Shown here: positions 1 to 9,231 of the stretch, one piece after another
Numbering within the stretch: the stretch's first letter is position 1
How the letters are laid out: each line of letters starts with the position of its first letter
NCBI GenBank assembly: GCA_029099685.1
Contig: JAQXOO010000006.1
Span: 1 to 59,407 of the forward strand
Length of the DNA stretch: 59,407 nucleotides
DNA from: Clostridia bacterium
GTDB lineage: Bacteria; Bacillota; Clostridia; Oscillospirales; Butyricicoccaceae
Reading direction: 5' to 3'
The notes under the pieces: model-generated
The model's database searches: none
What the model was told of the DNA's origin: nothing
Seen by the model: only the letters and a program-made list of their open reading frames with translations
Made by a program: the position numbers and the translations under genes

Positions 1-251
1 CCTTGGCCGGGCCGGGGCACCCGCCGGTGGGGCCTTTTTGCCTGGTCTTTTGGGCAGACAGGGGTCCGGGGGCTTCCTGCCCTTATGGGGAGGGCCCCCG
101 GCGCGCTTTGGTGACTTTCCCGCGGTGGAAAGTCACGCGGGAGGGATGGGCTGCGCCCGCAGGCGCGTTTCGAGGCCAACCGCCGCAGGCGGCTCTTAGG
201 CCGAGATGGCGCAGCGCCCCAAAGCTGCCCGCAGGCCCGGCAATCTCTCCG

Positions 252-2837
252 TTACAGGTCCCGCTTCCGGGCCATGCGCTCCTGCCAGTCGGATTTGGTG
301 ATGAGCACCTGGCGGGGCTTACTGCCCTCGAAGGGACCCACGATGCCCCGCTCCTCCATCTGGTCCACCAGGCGGGCCGCCCTGGAATAACCCAGCTTGA
401 GCCGCCGCTGGAGCATGGAAACAGAGGCCTGTCCGCTGGACACCACGATCTCCACCGCCTCGTCGAACAGCTCGTCCTCCTCCTCGCCGGCGTCTCCGGC
501 GGAGCCGCCCTCTTCGGCGGCCTGGGCAGAACGCTCCATATGGTCCAGGATCTCCTGGTTGTATTCCGGCTGGCCGCACTGTTTCACAAAGGCCACCACT
601 TCCTCCACCTCCTGGTCAGAGACGAAGCAGCCCTGGATGCGCATGGGCTTGGTGACGCCCAGGGGAGCATAGAGCATATCGCCCTTGCCCAGCAGCTTTT
701 CCGCGCCGGACTGGTCCAGAATGATGCGGGAGTTGATGGCGGAGGCCACGGCAAAGGCGATGCGCGAGGGGATGTTGTCCTTCATCAGGCCGGTGATCAC
801 GTCGGCAGAGGGCCGCTGGGTGGCAATGATGAGGTGCATACCCGCGGCGCGGGCCATCTGCGCCAGGCGGATGATGGCGTTTTCCACCTCGGACCGGGCC
901 ACGGCCATCAGGTCGGCCAGCTCATCGATGACGATGACCACCTGGGGCAGGGGCTCATTCTCGCTTTCGGGGTCCTTTGCGACCTCGGCGTTATAAGCCG
1001 CCAGATTGCGGGCGCCGATCTCTGAAAACAGCTTGTAGCGGCGCATCATCTCCGTCACCGCCCAGTTCAGGGCGCCGGCGGCCTTTTTGGGGTCGGTGAC
1101 CACCGGGATGAGCAAATGGGGGATGCCGTTGTACACCCCCAGCTCGATCATCTTGGGGTCCACCATGATCAGGCGCACCTCCTCGGGGGTGGCCTTGTAC
1201 AGAATGCTGATCAGGATGCTGTTGATGCACACCGACTTGCCCGAACCGGTGGTGCCGGCGATGAGCATATGGGGCATCTTGGCGATGTCACCCACGGTGG
1301 GATTGCCGGTGATGTCCTTGCCGATGGCGAAGGACAGGCGGCTGCGGGCGTTCTGGAAGGCGGGCGATCCGATGATATCCCGGGCCGTGACCAGCTCCTG
1401 CTGCTCGTTGGGCACCTCGATGCCCACGGCGTTCTTCTCCGGAATGGCGGATACCCGGATGCCGGGCGCGCCCAGGGCCAGGGCGATGTCGTCAGCCAGA
1501 TTGGTGACCTTGCTGAACTTGATGCCCCGCTGAAGCAGCAGCTCATAGCGGGTGACGGCGGGTCCGTTGGTAGTGTCGATCACCCGGGCCTCCACACCGA
1601 AGGACTGGAGCACATCCACCAGCCGCTCGGCGCACTTCTGGATGGCCTCGGCGGAGCCGGCGGGCTTGCCGGGGCCGGGCTTCAGCAGGCGCAGGGGCGG
1701 ATACAGGTAGATGGGCGCGCCCTCGCTCATTTCCAGCGCCTTCTGGATCTGGGCCTCCACCGGCTCCTCCTCGGGATCCGGCTCCCCGGCGGGGGCGGCC
1801 TCCTGTTCAGGCTCCTCCCAGGGGGGCAGGTCGTCCTCCTCCGGAGCGGGGGCCTCCGGCGCGGGATCCGGCGTCACAGGCACGGCCTGGGGCGGGTCCG
1901 CGGGCAGGTCTCCAGGCAGATCGGAAACGGTTTCTTCCGGAGCGGGCTCCTCCGCCGGTTGGGGCGCCTGCCGGTCCCGGTGGAACAGGCCCCGCAGCGT
2001 TTCGGCGGGGGTGGCCACATTGGGGGGCGGCAGGGGACTTTCCTTGTTCCGGTCCGGCGTGCGGACGGACACCGCCTCGTCATCCAGGGCGATGTCCACG
2101 TTGGCGCGGCTGTTCAGCGCCGGGCGGGCGGGGCCCCGGCGGACCTGGAGGGTCTCCCGGGGAGGCTCAGGCTCCTGGGGCAGCTCTTTCTCGGAGATGG
2201 GCTTCATCCGGCCGAACCAGCCCGCCATGCGGGCGGGCGTCAGGCGGAAGCCCACCAGCAGGCACAGGATGAGCAGCGCCACCGCCAGGATGGCCGCTCC
2301 CACGGTGGACAGCGCCGCCCGCAGCAGCTCCGCCAGCCCGCCGGACAGCACGCCGCCGGACAACAGGTCCTGTCCGGCTCTGCCCAGCGCCGCGAGGCCC
2401 CCGCCGGCATATACATCGCCGGAGGTTGCCAGCAGATGGCGCACCGCGCCGAACACCAGGGGCGTCAGGCCCCAGGCTGTAGCCTGCAGGCGCACCTTTT
2501 TCCGCCGCTTTACCAGAAGCAGGATGCCGCACACCATCAGGCACAGGGGCAGCACCTCAGCGCCCCAGCCCAGCAGCCAGTAAACGGCGCCCCGGTACCA
2601 GCGGATCAGAAAGCCCCCCAGGCCGAACAGGTCCAGCACACCCACGAAGCTCAGCAGCAGCAGTACCGCCGCGAATATGCACCGGCGCTGGGCCAGCTGT
2701 TCCGCGGCCTGTCTGGAAGCTGCCGCGGCAGCGGGCTTTTTCCCCCGGGCGGGGGTCTTTTTCGCCCCGGAAGCGCTCTTTGCCGGGGTCTTTTTGTTGG
2801 AGGAGGGGGATTTTGTGCTCTGTGCCAACTGTCTCAC
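252..2837 (-). CDS. ftsK: DNA translocase FtsK/SpoIIIE
   Basis: ATP-driven double-strand DNA pump acting at the division or sporulation septum to clear chromosome DNA. The 861-residue frame has several hydrophobic segments in residues ~50-200, a Pro/Glu-rich linker (~200-365), then the motor: Walker A GTTGSGKSV near residue 526, Walker B VIVIDELADLM near 635, and the family signature ATQRPSADVITG. A winged-helix gamma domain (SMLQRRLKLGYSRAARLVDQ, from ~790) would read KOPS/SRS-type orienting sites. Length is typical. The frame opens at a GTG at 2837, just past the uppP stop; a TTG at 2828 with GAGGTGAG five bases upstream may be the true start. It is last in a minus-strand run DUF2156-uppP-ftsK. 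The sequence does not distinguish FtsK from SpoIIIE function. Confidence 0.95.
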   Translation of the reverse strand: MRQLAQSTKSPSSNKKTPAKSASGAKKTPARGKKPAAAAASRQAAEQLAQRRCIFAAVLLLLSFVGVLDLFGLGGFLIRWYRGAVYWLLGWGAEVLPLCLMVCGILLLVKRRKKVRLQATAWGLTPLVFGAVRHLLATSGDVYAGGGLAALGRAGQDLLSGGVLSGGLAELLRAALSTVGAAILAVALLILCLLVGFRLTPARMAGWFGRMKPISEKELPQEPEPPRETLQVRRGPARPALNSRANVDIALDDEAVSVRTPDRNKESPLPPPNVATPAETLRGLFHRDRQAPQPAEEPAPEETVSDLPGDLPADPPQAVPVTPDPAPEAPAPEEDDLPPWEEPEQEAAPAGEPDPEEEPVEAQIQKALEMSEGAPIYLYPPLRLLKPGPGKPAGSAEAIQKCAERLVDVLQSFGVEARVIDTTNGPAVTRYELLLQRGIKFSKVTNLADDIALALGAPGIRVSAIPEKNAVGIEVPNEQQELVTARDIIGSPAFQNARSRLSFAIGKDITGNPTVGDIAKMPHMLIAGTTGSGKSVCINSILISILYKATPEEVRLIMVDPKMIELGVYNGIPHLLIPVVTDPKKAAGALNWAVTEMMRRYKLFSEIGARNLAAYNAEVAKDPESENEPLPQVVIVIDELADLMAVARSEVENAIIRLAQMARAAGMHLIIATQRPSADVITGLMKDNIPSRIAFAVASAINSRIILDQSGAEKLLGKGDMLYAPLGVTKPMRIQGCFVSDQEVEEVVAFVKQCGQPEYNQEILDHMERSAQAAEEGGSAGDAGEEEDELFDEAVEIVVSSGQASVSMLQRRLKLGYSRAARLVDQMEERGIVGPFEGSKPRQVLITKSDWQERMARKRDL

Positions 2838-2838
2838 C

Positions 2839-3657
2839 TCAGATCAGATTCAGAAAAATGGTAATCAGGCCCACGGCCAGGCAATAGACCGCGAACCAGC
2901 GGAAGGTATCGTGCTTCACCAGCAGCCTGACGGTGAAAATGGCCAGATAGCCGCACACCGCCGAAGTGAGGAAGCCCACCACGCAGGGGAGGAGCATCCC
3001 ACCCCCCAGGCCGGCCTCCGCCAGGTCGGGCAGCTGGAACACCGCCGCGCCGCAGACGGCGGGAATGCTCATCAAAAAGCCGAACCGCACGGCGAAGTCC
3101 TTTTTGAACCCGCAGAACAGGCCGCCGCAGATGGTGCTGCCGCTGCGGGACACCCCGGGAAACAGGGCGATGAGCTGCATCAGGCCCACCTTCAGGCCGT
3201 CGCTGTATTTGGCGTCGGCCTCGGTCTTTTTGCCGCCGGTGTGGCGGCAGGCCACCCACAGCATGACGGCGGTGAAGCACAGGGCGATGCCCACGAACAG
3301 CGTGCTGTCAAAGGCCCGCTCCACATAGCTCTCCAGCAGCGCCCCCGGCACCAGGGGCACCGTGGCGATGAGGAGGAGAACGATGAGCCGCCGGGCAGGG
3401 ATGTTCTTCACCCGGAAGCCGTCGCCCACCCAGCGGAAAAAGGAGAGGACCAGGGTCTTCACGTCCTCCCAAAAGGCGATGACCACCGCCACCAGGGTGC
3501 CCAGATGGAGCACCAGGTCAAAGGCCACCGCGTCCACGTTGTACGATTCAAAATCCACCAGCGCCTGCATCAGCGCCAGGTGTCCCGAGGAGGAAATGGG
3601 CAGAAACTCTGCCAGTCCCTGCACCGCGCCCAGTAAGACCGCCACCCAGATCGGCAT
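2839..3657 (-). CDS. uppP: Undecaprenyl-diphosphatase UppP (BacA family)
   Basis: Integral membrane enzyme that dephosphorylates undecaprenyl pyrophosphate to recycle the lipid carrier for peptidoglycan synthesis; overexpression in this family gives bacitracin tolerance. At 272 residues it is full length. Both family signatures are present: GLAEFLPISSSGHLALMQ near the N terminus and LFPGVSRSGSTICGG mid-protein, amid about eight hydrophobic segments. It starts at ATG 3657, 25 bases after the DUF2156 gene, and its stop lies just before the ftsK start, so the three genes are probably one transcript. Confidence 0.96.
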   Translation of the reverse strand: MPIWVAVLLGAVQGLAEFLPISSSGHLALMQALVDFESYNVDAVAFDLVLHLGTLVAVVIAFWEDVKTLVLSFFRWVGDGFRVKNIPARRLIVLLLIATVPLVPGALLESYVERAFDSTLFVGIALCFTAVMLWVACRHTGGKKTEADAKYSDGLKVGLMQLIALFPGVSRSGSTICGGLFCGFKKDFAVRFGFLMSIPAVCGAAVFQLPDLAEAGLGGGMLLPCVVGFLTSAVCGYLAIFTVRLLVKHDTFRWFAVYCLAVGLITIFLNLI

Positions 3658-3682
3658 TTTTTATCACCTCAAACTGTATTTT

Positions 3683-4570
3683 TCAATCAATATGCACCAG
3701 GTACTTGTCCAACAACTGACAGGGGCGCCAGGCCAGCTTGCTTTTCCGCAGGCCCTCGTCCCCGGCATCGTCCTCCCGGTTGATGTAGCGGATCTCTCCG
3801 GTGCAGGCATACCGTGCGAACTGCTGAACGATCATCTGATAGGCGCCGTGATAGCGGATATCGGCCTTTTCGATGTGGACGTACAGGGTGTCGCCCTGCC
3901 GTTCTCCCAGGGACATGGCCACGATGCGCCCCTCGGCCCACACGGCGCCGCCGGTAAAGCCGTACAGGTCAAAGTTGTTCAGCACCTCGGATACCTTGCG
4001 CTCATCCTCCCGGAAGGTGTCGGAATCCTTGTCATGGACCTGGGCGAACCAGGCGAAGAACTCCTGCACCGCCTCCAGGTTGGCGGGGGTGATGGGCGTA
4101 AAGCTCCAGTCGGGATACAGGCGGTTGAACCGGCTGATGTGGTTGCGCTGGGCGGCGTATTTTTTCCCGGCCAGCTCCTTCAGGTCCTCCGCCTCATACA
4201 GATAGTCCGCCCATTCGGGGATGGTCTCCACCCGGGCATCGGGCCACAAGGACCGGATCAGGGGAAGATCCTCCGCCGAAACGGTGGACAGGGTCATGGG
4301 GTGGCCCTCTCCGTCGCAGTGCTCCTTGAGCCTGCGCAGGGCCAGGGTCTCGTCGCCCTCCATGGGCACCGAATAAATGATCTCTCCGCTGCCGGGCATC
4401 TCCGACCGGAGGAACAGCGAGCCTTCCGCCTGGGCATAGGCGGTGCGGAAATAGTCCCGCCACAAAAAGGTGCCGCCCACCGTGCTGTCGCAGATACGGC
4501 TGGGCTGTTTGTGAAAATAGGGCCGCAGGACGGTGATGTCCTGCAGGGTCAGGGGTTGGAACTCCAGCAT
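3683..4570 (-). CDS. DUF2156 (phosphatidylglycerol lysyltransferase C-terminal-like) protein
   Basis: A 295-residue soluble protein resembling the tandem GNAT-like fold of DUF2156, the catalytic part of MprF-type aminoacyl-phosphatidylglycerol synthases. It has no membrane domain, so it is a stand-alone version; its substrate cannot be read from sequence. Features supporting the family are the N-terminal MLEFQPLTLQDITVLRPYF and the C-terminal block YIGxR-like region IRYINREDDAGDEGLRKSK with the basic/acidic 'NREDD' motif. The ATG at 4570 is chosen because homology begins there and an AAAGGA lies upstream; the open frame extends to 4645 without similarity. First gene of the run leading to uppP and ftsK. 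Confidence 0.82.
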   Translation of the reverse strand: MLEFQPLTLQDITVLRPYFHKQPSRICDSTVGGTFLWRDYFRTAYAQAEGSLFLRSEMPGSGEIIYSVPMEGDETLALRRLKEHCDGEGHPMTLSTVSAEDLPLIRSLWPDARVETIPEWADYLYEAEDLKELAGKKYAAQRNHISRFNRLYPDWSFTPITPANLEAVQEFFAWFAQVHDKDSDTFREDERKVSEVLNNFDLYGFTGGAVWAEGRIVAMSLGERQGDTLYVHIEKADIRYHGAYQMIVQQFARYACTGEIRYINREDDAGDEGLRKSKLAWRPCQLLDKYLVHID

Positions 4571-4634
4571 GGTTTGCTTTCTCGATCCTTTCTGAAATGG
4601 GCCGCCGGAGGGCGGGCCCTTGTTAATTTTTTTA

Positions 4635-4643
4635 TTATAGCAC
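4635..4643 (-). promoter_or_regulatory. Extended -10 promoter for the DUF2156-uppP-ftsK run
   Basis: On the minus strand TGCTATAAT, a perfect extended -10, lies 65 bases before the DUF2156 start. The -35 position (GTGCAA at 17-base spacing) is weak, as expected for an extended -10 promoter. Confidence 0.6.
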
Positions 4644-4844
4644 ATTTGTTTGCAGATTGCACCCGAAAATTACGCGGTTTCCCCGGAAGAAAAGGAATGA
4701 TTCTTTTATAAATTGTCAAAGATTTTCTTAATATTGGATAAAAGCCCTTGCGGCGCCGCCCGGGGGCATGGTATAACAGTCGTGGACTTTCCGGCGTCCG
4801 GTACGCCGCGCAGGGTCACAGCTTTTCGGAAAGGAGGCCCCGCC

Positions 4845-5435
4845 ATGAACGACAAACCCCGCTCCCACCTGGTGCGGAATCTGATGCGCGCCGGCGGCGT
4901 GCTGTTTTTCGCCGTGCTCATGCTCCTGTGCCTGCAGGGCTGGCGCATGGGCCTGTTCCGCAGTCTGGATACCCTGCAGTCCTTCATCCGGTCCAAGGGC
5001 GCCTGGGCGCCCGTCATTTTTTTGCTGCTGCACGTGCTGCAGATCCTGATGGCCTTTATCCCCGGCGGCATCGTCCACGCCGGCGGCGTACTGATCTTCG
5101 GGCCCTGGCCGGGCCTGTTTTACAACCTGCTGGGCTCTTATCTGGGCTCCAGCCTGAACTTTTTTCTGGCGCGGCGCTTCGGTCAGCCGCTGGTGCGGCA
5201 CCTGCTGGAGGAGGGCGACCGGGAAAAATATTTCCGCTGGCTCCACGACGGCAAAAAGTTTGACCGGCTGTTTGCCGCGGCCATCCTGCTGCCCCTGTTC
5301 CCCGACGACGCCCTGTGCCTGGTGGCGGGCCTGAGCGACATGACCTGGAAGCGCTTTCTGCTCCTTCTGCTGCTGAAGATCCCCACCGTGGCGGTGTACA
5401 GCATCGTTTATGCCACCGCCGGCTATCTTTTATAA
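4845..5435 (+). CDS. TVP38/TMEM64 (VTT/DedA-like) membrane protein
   Basis: A 196-residue polytopic membrane protein of the VTT domain family, relatives of which (DedA, TMEM41B) are linked to lipid scrambling or carrier recycling. Visible are a leading membrane segment (~15-35), the family block FIPGGIVHAGGVLIFGPWPGLFYNLLGSYLGS with the re-entrant glycine-rich loop, ARRFGQPLV, and the later LLPLFPDDALCLVAGLSDM motif. The start is the ATG at 4845, with AAGGAGG at 4831-4837; the frame is open further upstream but lacks a ribosome site. It stands alone, followed at once by a strong terminator. Confidence 0.88.
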   Translation: MNDKPRSHLVRNLMRAGGVLFFAVLMLLCLQGWRMGLFRSLDTLQSFIRSKGAWAPVIFLLLHVLQILMAFIPGGIVHAGGVLIFGPWPGLFYNLLGSYLGSSLNFFLARRFGQPLVRHLLEEGDREKYFRWLHDGKKFDRLFAAAILLPLFPDDALCLVAGLSDMTWKRFLLLLLLKIPTVAVYSIVYATAGYLL

Positions 5436-5455
5436 AAGTTCCTGTGTACCATACA

Positions 5456-5489
5456 GCAAAAGCCCGCCGGGAGACCGGCGGGCTTTTGC
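5456..5489 (+). terminator. Rho-independent terminator
   Basis: A perfect 15-bp stem (GCAAAAGCCCGCCGG) with a GAGA loop, starting 20 bases after the VTT protein stop; the 3' arm carries TTTT. It can act in both directions. Confidence 0.9.
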
Positions 5490-5622
5490 CTTTACAATAG
5501 GGAAAAAGAGATAAAAGGGGAAATGAGGTGTTACAATCCATTTACTTGACATCAGGAACTATACCACAGTTTTACTTGGAATGTGTTGCGGAATCATGAA
5601 CACAGCTTGAACTTTTTTATTT

Positions 5623-6777
5623 TCAGTTTTCCTCCGTCCCGGGCATGGCCCCCAGCTGGCAGGCGAGGGTCAGCTGCCGGCCCTCCCGCAGGACGGTCAG
5701 CTCCGCCCTGTCTCCCACGGCGCACTTGTCCTTTTCATAGTTCAGCAGGGCGGAGGTGGGAGTGCTCTGGCCGTTGAAGGCGATGATCCAGTCACCCACC
5801 TGCAGCCCCGCGGCCTGGGCGGCGCTGTCCGGGCTGATGTCGATGACCAGCACCCCCTCCGGTCCCCGGGACAGGTCGGTCCGGTCCCGGACTGTGATGC
5901 CCAGCCAGGGCCGCTGCTGCACATAGCCGTAACGGATCAGGTCCTGGGCCACGGTCACTGCCTGGTCGATGGGGATGGCGAAGCCGATGCCCTCTACCTG
6001 GTCGTCGTCCACCTTGGCGTTGACCATGCCGATGACCTGTCCCAGGCTGTTGAGCAGCGGGCCGCCGGAATTGCCCGGGGACACCGACGCGTCAAACTGC
6101 AGAAGGGTCATCACATACCGGTCGATGGTCACCGTCCGCTCCCGGGCGGACAAAATGCCGCAGGTGAGGGTGGCGGAAAACTGCGGCCCAAGGGGATTGC
6201 CCAGGGCGATGGCCGTCTCTCCCACCAGCGTCTGGCCGCTGCTGCCCAGCTCCGCCGGCTCCAGCCCCAGGGCAGGGATGTGGACCACGGCCACGTCGGT
6301 CTGGCGGTCCAGCGCCACCACCGTTCCGTCAAACGCGCTGCCGTCGCAGGTCTCCACGGAGATAACGGGGTCGCTCAGGTCCACCACATGGGCGCAGGTG
6401 AGGATATAGCCGTCCGCGGTGAGCACGATGCCTGTGCCGAAGCCGCCTCCGCCCCCGGCGCTCCGGACCTGCAGGGTCACCACCCAGGGCCGGCACCGCT
6501 CGTATACCTCGGGCACCGAGAGGGCGTTTTCCCGGTCGGCCCGGATCTGGTCAAAGACGATCTCCCGCCCGGTGAGATCCACCTGGCGGCCGGTGAGCCA
6601 CACATACAGGCACACCGAGCCCAGGCCGGAGGCCGTCAGCAGCAGGCCTGCCAGCAGCACCCCCGCCAGCCAGCGTGCCAGCCAGCGTGCCGGGCGGCGG
6701 TGCCGCCGCTTGGGCGGTTCCGGCGCGGGCAGCCGGGCCATTCCCGGGCCGAAGGGGTCATAATGACGGTCATTCAC
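5623..6777 (-). CDS. htrA: HtrA/DegP-type trypsin-like serine protease with PDZ domain
   Basis: Membrane-anchored quality-control protease of the extracytoplasmic face. The 384-residue product has a basic cytosolic N terminus, one membrane segment (~35-60), a trypsin-like domain with a complete triad (His130 in TCAHVV, Asp161 in QTDVAV, Ser237 in SPGNSGGPLL), then a single C-terminal PDZ domain (GVLVIDISPDSAAQAAGLQVGD). One PDZ and one anchor match the Gram-positive HtrA layout. The start is GTG 6777, chosen for GGGAGG seven bases upstream; no ATG fits. A perfect TTGACA/TATACT promoter lies upstream. No sensor kinase or regulator sits next to it. Confidence 0.93.
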   Translation of the reverse strand: MNDRHYDPFGPGMARLPAPEPPKRRHRRPARWLARWLAGVLLAGLLLTASGLGSVCLYVWLTGRQVDLTGREIVFDQIRADRENALSVPEVYERCRPWVVTLQVRSAGGGGGFGTGIVLTADGYILTCAHVVDLSDPVISVETCDGSAFDGTVVALDRQTDVAVVHIPALGLEPAELGSSGQTLVGETAIALGNPLGPQFSATLTCGILSARERTVTIDRYVMTLLQFDASVSPGNSGGPLLNSLGQVIGMVNAKVDDDQVEGIGFAIPIDQAVTVAQDLIRYGYVQQRPWLGITVRDRTDLSRGPEGVLVIDISPDSAAQAAGLQVGDWIIAFNGQSTPTSALLNYEKDKCAVGDRAELTVLREGRQLTLACQLGAMPGTEEN

Positions 6778-6813
6778 ACAAAACGCCTCCCTTTTACGGC
6801 ATTGGTTTGCACC

Positions 6814-6843
6814 AGTATACCCCGCCCCTGCCGGATGTGTCAA
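6814..6843 (-). promoter_or_regulatory. Sigma-A promoter for htrA
   Basis: Minus-strand TTGACA (6838-6843), 18-base spacer, TATACT (6814-6819), about 37 bases before the GTG start. Confidence 0.75.
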
Positions 6844-6896
6844 ATTCCCCCTTTCTCCGAAAAGCAAAAGAAAGACTGGAAAGGCGCCGCAAATGA

Positions 6897-6905
6897 TGCT
6901 ATAAT
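6897..6905 (+). promoter_or_regulatory. Extended -10 promoter for the phosphohexomutase operon
   Basis: TGCTATAAT at 6897-6905 with TGGAAA (6877-6882) at 17-base spacing, 39 bases before the mutase start. It diverges from the htrA promoter. Confidence 0.65.
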
Positions 6906-6944
6906 GTTAAAATACAAAAACCGCCCATGGAAAGGAGCATGGAT

Positions 6945-8648
6945 ATGACGCAAAATGCGGAATACCTCCGCTGGCGGGACGCCGCCGTGCTCACCGGCGA
7001 GCAGCGTGCCGAACTGGCCGCCCTCACCGATGAAGCTGAGATCAACGACCGCTTTTACCGCACGCTGGAGTTCGGCACCGCCGGCCTCCGGGGCGTGATG
7101 GGCATGGGTCTGAACCGCATGAACGAATACATCATCCGCCAGGCCACCGCCGCCTTCGCCCGGGTGATCCTGCAGGCGGGCCTGGGGGACAGGGGCGTGT
7201 GCATCTGCTATGACTGCCGCCGCAACTCTGACGAGTTTGCCCGGGAGGCCGCCCATGTGATGCGCTGCCACGGCATCCCGGTGTGGCTGTTCCGCCAGTG
7301 CCGCCCCACCCCGCAGCTCAGCTTTGCCGTGCGGTATTTCGGCGCGGCGGCGGGCATCAACGTCACCGCCAGCCACAATCCCAAGGCTTATAACGGCTAT
7401 AAGGTCTATTGGCAGGGGGGCGCCCAGCTCCCGCCGGACAAAGCGGCGCTGGTGGCGGCGGAAATGGCCCGGATCGACCCCCTGGCTCCCCGGATGACCT
7501 GCACTGACCCGGCCCCCCTCACCTGGCTGGAGGCCGATTTTGACCAGAAGTACATCGACGCGGTGCTGCGGTGCGCCATCGCTCCCGAGCTGCTGGCCAG
7601 TCACGGCGGACAGCTGGGCATCGTGTATTCGGCCTTTCACGGAGTGGGCGGCTTCATCCTGCCCCAGGTGCTGCGCCTGGCCGGGCTGGAAAACCTCCTC
7701 CCTGTGCCGGAGCAGCTGGCCCCGGACGGCACCTTCCCCACAGTGGCCAGCCCCAACCCGGAGGAGCCGGAGGGCTTTGCCCTGGCCATCGGGCTGGCCC
7801 GGAAGCAGAACGCGGGCTTCATCGTGGGCACCGACCCGGATTCCGACCGGGTGGGCATCGTGGTCCGGGACCGGAGCGGGCGGTACGTCCCCCTGTCCGG
7901 CAACCGCACCGGCGCCCTGCTGCTGAACTACATCCTCACCGTGGGCGGACAAAAGGGCATTCTGCCTTCCCACCCCGCCCTGGTCAAGACCATCGTCACC
8001 TCCTCCCTGCCCGAAAAGATCGCCCAGGCCCACGGGGCCGCCTGCTTCAACACCTTTACCGGCTTCAAATTCATGGCGGAAAAGGTGGCGGAGCTGGAAG
8101 CGGAGGGCAAATACCGGTACGTTCTGGCCTTTGAAGAATCCTACGGCTACATGATCGGCGACCACGCCCGGGACAAGGACGGCGTTGTGGCCGCCCTGCT
8201 GCTGTGCGAGATGGCGGCCTGGTACCACAGCCGGGGCATGACCGTGCTGGACGGTCTGGAGGAGCTTTCCGCCCGGTACGGCTGCTTCGGGGAAAACACC
8301 CGCAACGTGATGCTGCCCGGGCAGGACGGTATGCGCCGCATGGCCGCCATCATGGCCGGCCTGCGGAAGGACCCGCCCCGGGCCATCGGCGGCGTGGGCG
8401 TCCGCGCCTGGCGGGACTATGACTGCGGCCGGCGCTATGAAGGCGCCTCCGTCACCCCCACCGGCATCGCAGGCTCCAATGTGGTCTATTACGAGCTGGA
8501 CACCGGCGAAGCCCTGGTGGTCCGTCCCTCGGGCACCGAACCCAAGATCAAGATCTACGCCCTGATGCAGGGCCCCACCCTTCCGGAGGCCGACAGCCGC
8601 GCTCAAGCCTGCGCCCGGGCCGCCGAAGAGATGATCCTGGCGCTGTGA
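6945..8648 (+). CDS. pgcA: Phospho-sugar mutase (phosphoglucomutase/phosphomannomutase)
   Basis: Alpha-D-phosphohexomutase interconverting sugar 1- and 6-phosphates (glucose or mannose) for UDP-glucose and cell-surface polymer synthesis. All four signatures are present: catalytic phosphoserine loop TASHNP (Ser143), metal loop GTDPDSDRVGI (Asp297/299/301), the sugar loop with GFKFMAEKV and EESYGYM, and the C-terminal phosphate-binding RPSGTEPKIKIY. At 567 residues it belongs to the long PgcA/YhxB-type group. ATG 6945 is preferred over 6927 or 6939 because AAAGGAG ends seven bases before it. It begins a three-gene plus-strand operon. Confidence 0.95.
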   Translation: MTQNAEYLRWRDAAVLTGEQRAELAALTDEAEINDRFYRTLEFGTAGLRGVMGMGLNRMNEYIIRQATAAFARVILQAGLGDRGVCICYDCRRNSDEFAREAAHVMRCHGIPVWLFRQCRPTPQLSFAVRYFGAAAGINVTASHNPKAYNGYKVYWQGGAQLPPDKAALVAAEMARIDPLAPRMTCTDPAPLTWLEADFDQKYIDAVLRCAIAPELLASHGGQLGIVYSAFHGVGGFILPQVLRLAGLENLLPVPEQLAPDGTFPTVASPNPEEPEGFALAIGLARKQNAGFIVGTDPDSDRVGIVVRDRSGRYVPLSGNRTGALLLNYILTVGGQKGILPSHPALVKTIVTSSLPEKIAQAHGAACFNTFTGFKFMAEKVAELEAEGKYRYVLAFEESYGYMIGDHARDKDGVVAALLLCEMAAWYHSRGMTVLDGLEELSARYGCFGENTRNVMLPGQDGMRRMAAIMAGLRKDPPRAIGGVGVRAWRDYDCGRRYEGASVTPTGIAGSNVVYYELDTGEALVVRPSGTEPKIKIYALMQGPTLPEADSRAQACARAAEEMILAL

Positions 8649-8688
8649 GCGCCGTTCCCCATTTCAAACCCAAAGGGAGAGACTGTTT

Positions 8689-9228
8689 ATGAACAAGCAA
8701 AAGCGAAACCTGATCCTGATGGCTGCCGCCGCCGCGGCGGTGGTGCTGGCCGTCATCCTCATCGCCGTGCTGGGCAGCACCGGCCGCGGCTCTGAAAAAG
8801 CCACCCTGACCCAGTATTACACCGCCATGTATGCGGAAAACGGCGGCGGCATGGACGCGGTGGTGGACTGCCTGGTGCCCGACCGGCAGCAGAGCTACTA
8901 TGACACCGCCACCGCCGGCGGCACCAACTTCAACCAGATGATGGCCTGGCGGGTGGAGGCCATGTCCATGGTGGGCGACAATGTGCGCGTGACGGTGGAC
9001 ATCCTGTCCGTCTCCGCCGAGTCCGCCTCTGACCTGGCCCAGGTACGGCAGACCTACAGCAACGCCCAGCGCTGCCGCACGGTTGCCTTCCGCCTGACCC
9101 TCACCGGCGACCAGAGCGCCCAGGAGTTCGTGGGCGTCATGCCCATGGTGTGCCTGGACGGCCGGTGGTACATGACTGACACCGACGCGGGTCTGAAGCG
9201 TGTGGTAAACGAAGAAACGGGGGAATAA
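8689..9228 (+). CDS. Small membrane-anchored protein, function unknown
   Basis: A 179-residue protein with a short basic N terminus and a strongly hydrophobic Ala/Val segment (~8-30) that anchors it or serves as an uncleaved signal; the remainder is an exported domain of alternating strands and helices (ATLTQYYTAMYAEN onwards), reminiscent of small NTF2-like accessory domains, though I do not recognise a family. AAGGGAGAG precedes the ATG. It is 40 bases after the mutase and ends three bases before the aldo/keto reductase, so all three are probably co-transcribed; this does not reveal its role. Confidence 0.8.
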   Translation: MNKQKRNLILMAAAAAAVVLAVILIAVLGSTGRGSEKATLTQYYTAMYAENGGGMDAVVDCLVPDRQQSYYDTATAGGTNFNQMMAWRVEAMSMVGDNVRVTVDILSVSAESASDLAQVRQTYSNAQRCRTVAFRLTLTGDQSAQEFVGVMPMVCLDGRWYMTDTDAGLKRVVNEETGE

Positions 9229-9231
9229 GCT

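Noticed and set aside
3..1025. Plus-strand frame entering the window from the left
   Set aside because: It is antisense to ftsK over most of its length; the first 250 bases are GC-rich with no ribosome site or family resemblance.
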